A stretch of 64,000 bases of DNA, from contig CAUYUJ010016361.1 in NCBI GenBank assembly GCA_963575745.1, positions 149,265 through 213,264 of the forward strand. The letters run 5' to 3'. Below are positions 41,170-51,078 of this stretch, one piece after another. This stretch comes from Prorocentrum cordatum. Taxonomy: Eukaryota; Sar; Dinophyceae; Prorocentrales; Prorocentraceae. A program made the translations under genes and the position numbers. Under the pieces are notes generated by a model that saw only the letters and a list, made by a program, of their open reading frames with translations, was not told the DNA's origin and searched no databases. Each line of letters starts with the position of its first letter. The stretch's first letter is position 1.

Positions 41170-42990
41170 GTCCCAATCAGCTTCCCAAACAGCTCTCCTG
41201 TAGCATGATGGTACTTCGAAGCCTCCGGAGACTCGCGGGCCCATGATGAACCATGTCCCCAGAACGCTTTCTGGGGACATGGTTTGTTGGGGTGTGTTGG
41301 GGGGTCTCTTGGGCGTTCCCTGGGGGCCCATTGGGGGCCTCCGGGAACTCTCGGGCCCATGATGAACCATGTCCCTGGAAGGTTTTCTGGGGACGTGATT
41401 TCTTGGGGTGTGTTGGGGGGCCTCTTGGGTGTTCCCTGGGAGCCCCTTGGGGGTCTCTTGGGGCTTCCTGGGGGCCTCTTGGGCGCCTCACGGGGCTTCG
41501 TGGGAGCCTCTTGGTGGCCTCCGGGGGCCTACAGGCGGCCTCTAGGGCCAGAGACTTCGAAATATCGGTTGGCGGTTCCCATCTGGGCCCTCTCTTGGGG
41601 AGCTCTTGGGGCACAGTTGGGTTGTCTGGGGAGCCTCCTGGGCCGTCTTGGGGCCCTCTTCGGGGCCTCTTGGCCCGTCTTGGAGCGATCTGAAGGGCCT
41701 CCGAACGAGGCCGTGAGGGAACTCTGGGAAGCCGGGAAGGCGAGAACGCCTAAATCCTTCAAGAACCATTGGGAAATCAGTGAAACTTGCCTCCCAGGGC
41801 CCTCTTGGGGAGCCTCTGGAGTCCGTCCTGGAGCGTGTTCGAGTCCTCGTCGGCCGTCTTGAGGGCAGCTTGGGCGTCTTGTGGGCCTCTTGGGACCGTC
41901 TAGGGCCCTCTCGGGACCTCCATTACCCGGTCGCGGCCTGCTTCGAGGCGGGCCGGGGCCGCCTCGGGACCCCTCTGGGCCTTCTCTTGGCGAGCTCATG
42001 GGGCACACCTGGGTTGTCTGGGGAGCATCATGGGCCGTCTTGGAGCCCTCGTCGGGGCCTCGTGGGCCTTCTTGGAGCGATCTGAAAGGCCTCCGAGGCC
42101 GTGGGGGAGCGCTGGAAAGCGGGAAAAGCGAGAACGCCAAAATCCAAAACACTCGGACAACGAGTGAATCTTGCCTTCCAGGGCCCTCTTGGGGAGCCTC
42201 TTAAATCCGTCCTGGAGCGTGTTGGAATCCTAGTCGGCTGTCTTGAGGGCATCTTGGGCGTCTTCGGGGCCTCGTGGGACCGTCTTGGGTCCTCTCGAGA
42301 CCCCCTTAGCCTGTCGTGGCGCCTGCTTCGGGGCGGGCTCGGGCCGCTTCGGGAGCTCTGGACCCCCCCCCGCAACCCCTGGTGGGCACCGATGGGGGGA
42401 ACAGGCAGCGGCCCGCCCCCCCCCCTCCCCGGGCCTACTCCGAGATAGAGAATCATGTTCCAAAGAAGCTTTCCGAGAACATGATTTGTTCGGTTCTCTA
42501 AGAGGGGGGGCCTCTGGGGGCTTACCGAGAGGCGCCTTTTGACCTTGTCGGCAAGCCTATTGGAAACATTGTTGGGGCGGTGGGCGGAAGCCCAAGGAAT
42601 CATGCTCCTGGAAAGCTATCTGTGAAATACGATTTGCCGAAGTGTCTTGGGGGTCCGCAGGGGGCTTCCCTGGGGGTCCCTTGGGGGCCTATTGGAGCTT
42701 CCGGGGGGCCTCTTCCTGGGCCGTCTCTGAGCTTTCTTGGGAGCCTCCTCGGCCGTCTTGGAGCGATCTGAAGGGCCTCTGACGCGGTCCGGGACCGTGG
42801 GGAGGCGGAACATGGGAGAGCGCAAGAATGCTTCAAACACCATTAGAACATATATGATTTTCGGCTTCTGGTGCCCTTTGGAGGGGCCTCTGGAGGCGCT
42901 CTTGGGGCGTTTTGGCGGCGTCGTCGGCCGTCCTGAGGCCATCTTCGGCGTGTCCGGGGCATCTGGGGGCTGTCTTTGGGCGTCCTCGGA
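41170..42990. repeat. GGCC/TCTTGG array, reverse orientation
   Basis: This is the reverse complement of the 16.5-33 kb array type: modules ggcctcttggg, ccgtcttgg and ggggcctc, poor in A on the plus strand. Palindromic segments occur at 41249, 42451 and 42597 and mark block boundaries. Long minus-strand frames here are a by-product of the missing A. Confidence 0.85.
41249..41284. repeat. perfect 16-bp-stem hairpin (H1-like)
   Basis: aaccatgtccccagaa (41249-41264) and ttctggggacatggtt (41269-41284) are exact inverted repeats around the loop cgct. A second, imperfect copy lies about 120 bp downstream (near 41366). The sequence is related to H1 of the forward array (catgt-tcccc-gaa). Confidence 0.9.
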
Positions 42991-42993
42991 ACC

Positions 42994-44070
42994 CGGAAAT
43001 CATGTTCCCGGAGAGGCTTCCGGGGACATGAATTCGAACGAGGCCCTCTTGGGCCTCCCTGAAGCCGTCTTGGGGGCCTCCTGGGCCGGCTTCGGGGCCT
43101 CTTGGGCCGTCTTGGGGGGTTTCGTGAGCCCCACAGGCCGACCCTTTTGGGCCGTCTTGGGCCCTCTTGGGTCTCTCTTGGGCTGTCTTGGGGCTCCTCG
43201 GGGGCGACTGGGGCACTGTGAAGACGAAGCCAGCGAGTATGTACGTTTTTCCAATGGAAGTGGGCCGATGTTTGCCTCTTGAATGCCCTCTTGGGGCCCT
43301 CTTCGGCCATCTTCAAGCCATCTCGGGCCCTCTTGGGCCTCGCTGAGGCTGTCTTGGGGCCTAGTATGGGGGCCCTGGGAGCCCGGAAATCATGTTCCCG
43401 GAGAGGCTTCAACATGATTTCGAACGGGGCCCTCTTGGGCCTCCCTGAGGCCGTCTTGGGGGCCTCCTGGGCCGGCTTCGGGGCCTCTTGGGCCGTCCTG
43501 GGAGGTTCCGTGAGCTCCACAGGACGACCCTTTTGGGCCGTCTGGGGCCCTCTTGGGTCTCTTTTGGGCTGCCTTGGGGCTCCTCAGGGGCGTCTGGGGC
43601 ACTGCGAAGACGAAGCCAGCGAGCATGCTGAAAATGTACGTTATTTCAAGGACATGGGCCGATGTTTGCCTCTTGAAGGCCCTCTCGGGGCCCTCTTCGG
43701 CCATCTTGAAGCATCTCGGGCCCTCTGGGGCCTCGCTCAGGCTGTCTTATGGGCCTCTTGGGCGTCCTCGGAACCCGGAAATCATGTTCCCGGAGAGGCT
43801 TCCGGGGACATGAATTCGAACGAGGCCCTCTTGGGCCTCCCTGAAGCCGTCTTGGGGGCCTCCGGGGCCGGCTTCGGGGCCTCTTGGGCCGTCTTGGGGG
43901 GTTCCGTGAGCCCCACAGGACGACCCTTTTGAGCCGTCTTGGGCCCTCTCTCTTGGGCTGTGTTGGGGCTCCGCGGGGGCGTCTGGGGCACTGCGAAGAC
44001 GAAGCCAGCGAGTATGCCGAAAACATACGTTTTACAAAGGAAATGGGCAGATGTTTGCCTCTTGAAGGCC
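42994..44070. repeat. tandem repeat of about 390 bp, three copies
   Basis: Each copy starts at a palindrome (cggaaatcatgttcccgga), near 42994, 43383 and 43778. It runs through gaacgaggccctcttgggcc, ccccacaggacgacccttt and ggcactgcgaagacgaagcc, and ends gccgatgtttgcctcttgaa. Copy 2 has lost part of the palindrome, but the remaining ends (aaatcatgtt/aacatgattt) are still perfectly inverted. Confidence 0.85.
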
Positions 44071-44283
44071 CTCTCGGGGCCCTCACGGTCCTCTTGGGGC
44101 GCTCTTGGGCGTCTTCGGGGCTTCTTCAGGCTTTCTTGACCATCTGTACGGCCCACGTGGCCAGTCGAGGGCAATTTGGCAGCGGCCCGGGGCAGTCCTG
44201 GGGGGTCTGTGACCACCCAAAGGTTCGGGGGGCCGGCCATGGGGGATGACGGCACCGATTTTGGCCCCCCTCTGGTGGCCTAC

Positions 44284-44285
44284 TC

Positions 44286-44328
<43 letters not shown>

Positions 44329-44386
44329 CACACACACATACTAGAACCAACGCGCGCGCGCTTCGCGCGCGCTCAAGTTCTAGCTA
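44284..44386. repeat. (AT)n plus GC-hairpin module, copy 2
   Basis: About 40 bp of (AT)n and a short cacaca run are followed by ctagaac, an inner gcgcgcgc-ttc-gcgcgcgc stem and gttctag. Outer and inner arms are perfect. It is closely similar to copy 1 at 40711. Confidence 0.85.
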
Positions 44387-44599
44387 GCTTCTCGGGGCCT
44401 CCTCCGAGCATCCGGGACTGCTTCTTGAAGTCATCATGGGACCTTCTTGGCATGTCTTCGGGGGCCTCTTAGAAAAAGCTTGAAGCCTTTTGGGAGCCGT
44501 CTTGGGGCCTCTTGGAGCCTCTTGGCGCCTCTTGGGGGCCTCTTGGGGCCTCTTGGGGGCTTCCTGGGGGCATCTTGGGGCCTCTTGGGGGCATCTGAG

Positions 44600-45110
44600 G
44601 GCCCGGTGGTACATAATTGCTGTGGCCCTCCTCGGGCCATCTTGGGATCTCCCAGGGCCGTCTTCCAGACTATTTGGGGCCATCTCGAGGCTCTCTTGGG
44701 GACCTCTTCAGGCTCTGGGGGCCCCGAGAAATCTCCTATGAAGGCTCCAATAGAGGCCCGCGATGGCCTCAAGAGCGCCCTGAGAGTTATGCACCAACAG
44801 AGGGCACGGTAGTACATAACTGCCGTGGCCCTCCTTGGGCCTTCTTGAGATCATCCTCCGGCCCTTTGGGGCACATCTCGGGGCCATTTTGGGGACCTCT
44901 GCAGGCTCTGGGGCCTCGAGAATCCCCCCATGGAGGCTCCAAGAGATGCCCCAGATGGCCCCGAGAGGGCCCCGAGAGTTATGTGCCAACCGAGGGCCTG
45001 GTGGTACATAATTGCTGGGGCCCTTCTCGGGCCCTCTCGGGATCTCCCAGGTCCGTCTTTCGGACCTTTTGGGGCCATCTCGGGGCCCTCTTGGGACCTC
45101 TTCAGGTCGA
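44600..45110. repeat. tandem repeat of about 200 bp, three copies
   Basis: ggtggtacataattgctg and its variant ggtagtacataactgccg occur at about 44604, 44808 and 45000. Each is followed by gcccttctcgggcc-type text and ttttggggccatctcg. The intervals are about 204 and 192 bp. Confidence 0.75.
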
Positions 45111-45369
45111 GAAAAACATTGGGAATCGACGATGTTACCCTCTTCGAGCTCCCTCGGGACGGCTCTCGAAGCTCTCTTGGGCCTCTCAGGGGTCAGGGGT
45201 GTGTTGAGGGTCTCTCGGGGGTCCTGGAGGCCTCTCGGAGGTCTCTAGAGGCATCCTGTCCGGCTCTTGGACCCACCTTGTGCCTGTTCTGGGGTGGTCT
45301 GGGGCTGTCCTGGGCGCCTCTTCGGCAATTTGTTCAATGGCCTGCTCCTTGTGAAGCAGATCTGACACT

Positions 45370-45610
45370 TGCTCGAGCAACTGATCGACTTCCTGCAGAG
45401 CAAGCTGTTGATTTTAATGCCATCACAAAATCATGATGCAGCGGACACTTCGCTACTCGAAGCTCCTGAAGCCCCTCCTTCAGGGGCGCGGCGGTTGAGA
45501 ACAACTCTGGTCGATCAGAACCGCGCCGCGGTGGCGCCGGCACTCGCGCGGCTGGGTCGCAACGTCTGCGTGGTCGTCGCCGCCGAGGAGCCCGCCAACC
45601 TCGTGGCCTG
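45370..45610 (+). other. possible exon, unassigned
   Basis: A plus-strand frame without array character reads LLEAPEAPPSGARRLRTTLV, then DQNRAAVAPALARLGRNVCV and VVAAEEPANLVACVSQ before running into the AT microsatellite. Its composition is protein-like, but there is no domain and no convincing splice site. Chance cannot be excluded. Confidence 0.2.
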
Positions 45611-45621
45611 TGTCTCCCAGA

Positions 45622-45666
45622 ATATTTATATATACATATATATATGTGTATATATATGTATATATG

Positions 45667-45701
<35 letters not shown>

Positions 45702-45726
45702 TAGACTGCATTGGCGCTGCGCGCCA
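45622..45726. repeat. (AT)n plus hairpin module, copy 3 (divergent)
   Basis: About 75 bp of impure (AT)n is followed by ctagactgcattggcgc-tgc-gcgccatgca, with inner arms ggcgc/gcgcc and outer arms tgca/tgca. The layout (AT run, CTAGA, GC stem) matches copies 1 and 2, but the stem sequence differs. Confidence 0.65.
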
Positions 45727-45759
45727 TGCACCTTGGTCCTTTGAGTTCTGCACGCAAGC

Positions 45760-45830
45760 GGAATGCGTGCGTGCGGACATGCGCGCATGCATGTATACAC
45801 GCGCACGTGCATGCACGTCCACTATAAATG
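45760..45830. other. alternating purine-pyrimidine tract (Z-DNA-prone)
   Basis: A run of gcgtgcgtgcggacatgcgc, gcatgcatgtatacacgcgc and acgtgcatgcacgt is mostly alternating purine and pyrimidine. No gene is seen between 45730 and 46030. Confidence 0.6.
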
Positions 45831-46029
45831 TCTAAGTTAGGTGTATACAATATACTTACACTGTTGCATTTTGTAAACAGCGTACATATGCACATGTAAA
45901 TTTATGTGTGTAAGGGTATGGACATGCATATGCAACTCGTGCGGGGCATCCTCGGGCATCTTCGCTGCATGCCACGAGACCCTCAACGACTGCGTCACAA
46001 TGTGAAACGTCATGGGAGCAAAATCAATG

Positions 46030-48260
46030 AATGTTGGCATTCGGAAACATCGTGGGGGTGTTTTCGGTGCCCTCGTGGGCCGTTTTGGCGCCTTCATGTG
46101 CCGTCTTGGGGCCTTCTTGGGCCGTCTTGGGGGGCTTGGGCCCGCTGGGGCCCCCATTAGACCCATCTTGGGCACTTCCGGGGACCTCCCATGGCCCTTT
46201 TGGGTCTGTGCTGGGAGCCCTTGGGGGGCCTCTTGGTTCCATTTTGGCTGTCTTGGGGCTCTCGTGGGCGATCGTGGGGCCCGGCTCGGCCGTCTTGAAG
46301 CTTTCTTGGGGGCCTTTTGGAGCGTCCTGAGGCGATCTCGGGAGCTTTGAAAAGGTCTTGAAAGCTGATGGAATCCGAAAGGCGAATATGCTACAATTGC
46401 AAGTTTTACGAAGGGAATGGGACGATGCTTGTGTTTTGAAGCCCCTTGGAAAGCTTTTTGGGGTGCCTTGGGGGTCTTTCTATTGGCATTCGGAAACATC
46501 GTGGGTGCTTTCGGGGCCCTCGTGGGCCGTTTTGGCGCCTTCATGGGCCGTCCTGGGGCCTTCTTGGGCCGTCTTGGGGAGCTTGGGCCCGCTGGAGCCC
46601 CCTTTGGACCCATCTTGGGCACTTCCGGGGACCTCCCATGGCCCTTTTGGGTCTGTGCTGGGAGCCCTTGGGGGGCCTCTTGGTTCCATTGGGCTGTCTT
46701 GGGGCTCTCGTGGGCGATCGTGGAGCCCGGCTCGGCCGTCTTGAAGCTTTCTTGGGGGCCTTTTGGGGCGTCTTGAGGCGATCTCGGGGGCTTTGAAACC
46801 GTTTTGAAAGCTGATGGAATCCGAAAGGCGAATATGCTACAATTGCAAGTTTTACGAAGGGAATGGGACGACTTGTGTGCAGCCCCTTGGGAAGCTTTTT
46901 GGGGTGCCTTGGGGATCTGTATGTGGCATTCGGAAACATCGTGTGGGTGTTTTCGGTGCCCTCGTGGGCCGTTTTGGCGCCTTCATGGGCCGTCCTGGGG
47001 CCTTCTTGGGCCGTCTTGGGGAGCTTGGGCCCGCTGGAGCCCCTTTGGACCCATCTTGGGCACTTCCGGGGACCTCCCATGGCCCTTTTGGGTCTGTGCT
47101 GGGAGCCCTTGGGGGGCCTCTTGGTTCCATTTTGGGCTGTCTTGGGGCTCTCGTGGGCGATCGTGGAGCCCGGCTCGGCCGTCTTGAAGCTTTCTTGGTG
47201 GCCTTTTGGAGCGTCTGAGGCGATCTCGGGAGCTTTGAAACCGTCTTGAAAGCTGATGAATCCGAAAGGCGAATATGCTACAATTGCAAGTTTTACGAAG
47301 GGAATGGGACGATGCTTGTGTTTTGAAGCCCCTTGGAAAGCTTTTTGGGGTGCCTTGGGGGTCTTTCTGTTGGCATTCGGAAACATCGTGGGGGTGTTTT
47401 CGGGGCCCTCGTGGGCCGTTTTGGCGCCTTCATGGGCCGTCCTGGGGCCTTCTTGGGCCGTCTTGGGGGGCTTGGGCCCGCTGGAGCCCCCTTTGGACCC
47501 ATCTTGGGCACTTCCGGGGACCTCCCATGGCCCTTTTGGGTCTGTGCTCGGAGCCCTTGGGTGGCCTCTTGGTTCCATTATGGGCTGTCTTGGGGCTCTC
47601 GTAGGGCCCGGCTCGGCCGTCTTGAAGCTTTCTTGGGGGCCTTTTGGGGCGTCTGGAGGCGATCTCGGGGGCTTTGAAACCGTCTTGAAAGTTGATGAAC
47701 TCCGAAAGGCGAATATGCTACAATTGCAAGTTTTACGAAGGGAATGGGACGATTTTTGTGCTTTGAAGCCCCTTGGGAAGCTTTTTGGGGTGCCTTGGGG
47801 GTCTTTCTGTTGGCATTCGGAAACATCGTGGGGGTGTTTTCGGAGCCCTCGTGGGCCGTTTTGGCGCCTTCATGGGCCGTCCTGGGGCCTTCTTGGGCCG
47901 ACTTGGGAAGCTTGGGCCCGCTGGAGCCCCCTTTGGACCCATCTTGGGCACTTCCGGGGACCTCCCATGGCCCTTTTGGGTCTGTGCTGGGAGCCCTTGG
48001 GTGGCCTCTTGGTTCCATTATGGGCTGTCTTGGGGTTCTCGTGGGCGATCGTGGGGCCCGGCTCGGCCGTCTTGAAGCTTTCGTGGGAGCCTTTTGGGGC
48101 GTCTGGAGGCGATCTCGGGGGCTTTGAAACCGTCTTGAAAGCTGATGGAATCCGAAAGGCGAATATGCTAAAATTGCAAATTTTACGAAGGGAATGGGAC
48201 GATGTTTGTGCTTTGAAGGCCCCTTGGGAAGCTTGTTGGGGTGCCTTGGGGGTCCTTTGG
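46030..48260. repeat. tandem repeat of about 445 bp, five copies
   Basis: ggcattcggaaacatcgtg recurs near 46036, 46487, 46926, 47373 and 47813. Each copy also holds cccatcttgggcacttccgg, gacctcccatggcccttttg and gaaaggcgaatatgctacaa. Copies are about 95 percent alike by eye. The minus strand stays open over long distances, so merged frames here are artefacts. The array lies just downstream of the VWD-like exon on that gene's strand and could be in one of its introns. Confidence 0.9.
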
Positions 48261-48499
48261 GCCGTCCTGACGCAATCGGAGTCCCTCTTGGAGCGCTCTT
48301 CTGCTGTCTGGGGCCTCCCTTGAGCCTTTCTGATGACCCCTCGGATCGCTCTGGGTCTGCAGGCAAGGCGTTTGTGGAGACCCGGAAAGCCGGGTGACGT
48401 CCAAGGGAGCCCGAGAACCCCAGATTCCAGTGGTCCAGTTTTTTGGGGGGGGGCGGGTGATGGTTTTCCCCCCCCCCGGGCTTGAAAAAATATTGGAAG

Positions 48500-49250
48500 A
48501 GGAATATATTCCAGTAGCCCACGCCCTTCTTCTGGTAAGTCACCTTCAGGTCGACCGTGCCGAAATGCACCCACTGCTTCCACGTCGCGCCGCCGGGCTT
48601 GCCTTTCGGGTCAGCGGAGAAACGGATGGGCCCACTCTGGTTCGTCCATGTCCCCGAGATGGTGACGACCTGGAAGTAGACCGAGCAGGGGTCGCCCATG
48701 CGCCTGGCGTCAGCCTTCGCGAGCAGGGGCGCGCTCGCGGGCTCCGCCCATCGCGGCAAGTGCAAGAAGACGAGATTGCCCAGCTTGTGGATGTCAAAAC
48801 GATCCCCAAACATGTTACTGAAATGGGGGTCGCCTACGCCGGACGCCGTAGTTGCCACCCGCTTTACGTAGCACCACAAGCCAAATTGGTTGTCGCCTGG
48901 CGTGCCCTGCGTGATCGAAGCGTTGGTACCAGGAACGTATATCCAGTCGGACTGGGAGAAGACAGAAACCTCTTGCGCGAAGAGGAAGCATTCCCGTGCG
49001 TACGAGTCATGGTACGAGTTGTCGGTGCACTCCACAAGATCTGAGCAAAGGTCATTGCAAGACGCGAAGCTTCGCTTAGGGTTTTGTCCATGTAACGGCT
49101 TGGGTGGCCGCCATTGGCATCTCGACAATGCCCATCGAATTGGGTATAGTCGGCAACCTTGATGTGCATGCCAACGGTCGGGCTCTCATACATGGCCACC
49201 TGGAACATCTCTGCATCGCAACCCCTTGGGCTTGACTCGAAAGCAGACGC
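48500..49250 (-). pseudogene. von Willebrand factor D-like gene fragment
   Basis: On the minus strand from about 49245 one frame reads CDAEMFQVAMYESPTVGMHI, then KVADYTQFDGHCRDANGG. Near 49080 it shifts by one base into a frame reading FASCNDLCSDLVECTD, YARECFLFAQ and then SGVGDPHFSNMFGDRFDIHK, followed by LGNLVFLHLPRWAE. The G-D-P-H...D-x-F-D-x-H-x-x-G pattern is the start of a VWD domain. It continues with CSVYFQVVTISGTWTN and VDLKVTYQKKGVGYW, then loses sense near 48500. VWD domains are found in secreted or surface proteins and help assembly. The one-base shift and abrupt 3' end suggest a pseudogene, although an exon edge or a sequencing error is possible. Confidence 0.6.
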
Positions 49251-49439
49251 GCCAGGAACGCCGAAGGAGCCAAGGCCCGTCTTGGGGCCGTCTTGGGGAC
49301 CTCTTAGGCGGTTTTGGGGCGGCATTGGGGCCTCTTCGGCCGTCTTGGCGCGTGGGAAACATGAAAGGGTAAGAAAAACAAAAACCGAATTAGCCTGGCA
49401 AAAGACCCAACCATGTGCAATTTTGAACACCGTCGTTGT

Positions 49440-50940
49440 ATGCACCGCATTCGGAGGAGCTCCCTATTGGGCCACGAACCGTATGAGGGGCGCATCAAAA
49501 TGTATCCCGTGGGCGCATGCGGAAGCAGCCACTGGGGCCGTCGGTGGAATTCCCTATGGGGCCACGCAGCGCGTGAGAGATATTCCGAAACAGGTGCGGT
49601 GGGCGCATGCGACACCAACCAATGGGGCCGTCGGTGGAGCTCCCCATGGGGCCGCGAAACGTGTGATGGGTGCGCTGAAATGGGTGCGGTAACCGCATGC
49701 GAACGCAACCACTGGGGTCTTCGGTGGAGCTCCATATGGGGTCACGAAAGGTGAGAGGGGTGTGCTGCCATCGGCGTGGGTGACGCATGCGGGCGGTGGC
49801 ACTGGGGCCTTTGGTGGAGCTCCCTATGGGGCCACGAAACGTGTGAGGGGTGTGCCGAAATGAGTGTGGGTGACGCATGCGGGCGGTGGTACTGAGGCGT
49901 TCGGTGAAGCTCCCTATAGGGCCACAACACGTGCGAGGGGTGTGTCGAAATGGGTGTGGGTGATGCATGCGGGCGGTGGCACTGAGGCGTTCGGTGAAGC
50001 TCCCTATAGGGCCACAACACACGTGAGGGGTGTGTCGAAATGGGTGTGGGTGATGCATGCGGGCGGTGGCACAGGGGCCTTCGGTGGAGCTCCCTCTGGG
50101 AACCCGAAGCGTGTGAGATGTATGCCGACATGGGTGTGAGTGGCGCATGCGGGCGGTGGCGCGGGGGCCGTCTATGGGGCCACGACACGTGTGAGGGGTG
50201 TGCCGACATTGGTGCGGTGGACGCATGCGGGCGGTGGTACTGAGGCCTTCAGTGGAGCTCGCTATGCGGCCGCGAAGCGCGTGAGGGGTGTGCGTACATG
50301 GTGTGGGTGACACATGCAGGTGGTGGCACTGGGGCCTTCGGTGGAGCTCCCTATGGGGCCACGATGCGTGTAAGGGGTGTGCCAAACTGGGTGTGTGTGT
50401 ATATGTGTGACGCATGCGGGCGGTGGCACTGAGGCTTTCGGTGGAGCTCCGAATGAGGCCACGAAACGTGTGAGGGGTGTGCCGAAATGATTGCGGGTGA
50501 CGCATGCGGGCGGTGGCACTGAGGCCTTCGGTGGAGCTCCCTATGGGGCCACGAAACGTGTGAGGGGTGTGCCGACATGGGTGTGGGTGAAGCATGCGGG
50601 CGGTGGCACGGGGGCCTTCGGTGGAGCTCCCTATGGGGCCACAAAACGTGTTAGGGGTGTGCCAAAATGGGTGTGGGTGACGTGTGCGGGCGGTGGCACG
50701 GGGGCCTTCGGTGGAGCTCCCTATGGGGCCACGATGCGCGTGAGGGGTATGCCGAAATGGGTGCGGGTGACGAATGCGGGCGGTGGCACAGGGGCCTTCG
50801 GTGGAGCTCCAGGTGGGGCCACGAAATGTGTGAGAGATGTGACGAAATAAGTGTGGGTGACGCATGCGGGCGGTGGCACTGGGGCCTTCGGTGGAGCTCC
50901 CTATGGGACCACAATACGCGTGAGGGGTGTGCCAAAGTGA
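49440..50940. repeat. 90-bp minisatellite, about 16 units
   Basis: The unit is gtgtgggtgacgcatgcggg, cggtggcactggggccttcg, gtggagctccctatggggcc, acgaaacgtgtgaggggtgt, gccgaaatgg. The first four units are more divergent, and later ones differ by a few bases. The period is a multiple of three and one minus-strand frame (50865-49495) stays open for 456 codons with a 30-residue repeat rich in His, Pro, Arg and Thr. I think this is incidental. Confidence 0.9.
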
Positions 50941-51078
50941 AGGGGGTGACGGGAGGAGGGAGGAGGGATGGGAGGCAGGAGGGAGGAGGGGGAGGAGAAG
51001 GAGAAGAGTGGAGAGGAGAGGAGGAACGCGGGGGCCGTCTCTTCAAAACAAGGACCCAACACCACAGGATGGTTGGGA
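50941..51078 (+). repeat. purine tract plus conserved terminal hairpin, after the 90-bp array
   Basis: A GGA/GGGA-rich tract (50941-51024) is followed by a 54-nt segment at 51025-51078 that is nearly identical to 28241-28294, including cttcaaaac and the cccaac/gttggg stem. Confidence 0.8.

Noticed and set aside
46541-48500. Long minus-strand frames over the 445-bp tandem repeat, one fused to the VWD-like exon
   Set aside because: The frames follow repeat units and the A-poor composition. The fused frame loses protein character at about 48500.
49495-50865. A 456-codon frame with a 30-residue repeat in the 90-bp minisatellite
   Set aside because: The period is a multiple of three, so openness is expected. 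Other frames are also open for long distances, and there is no start context or domain.
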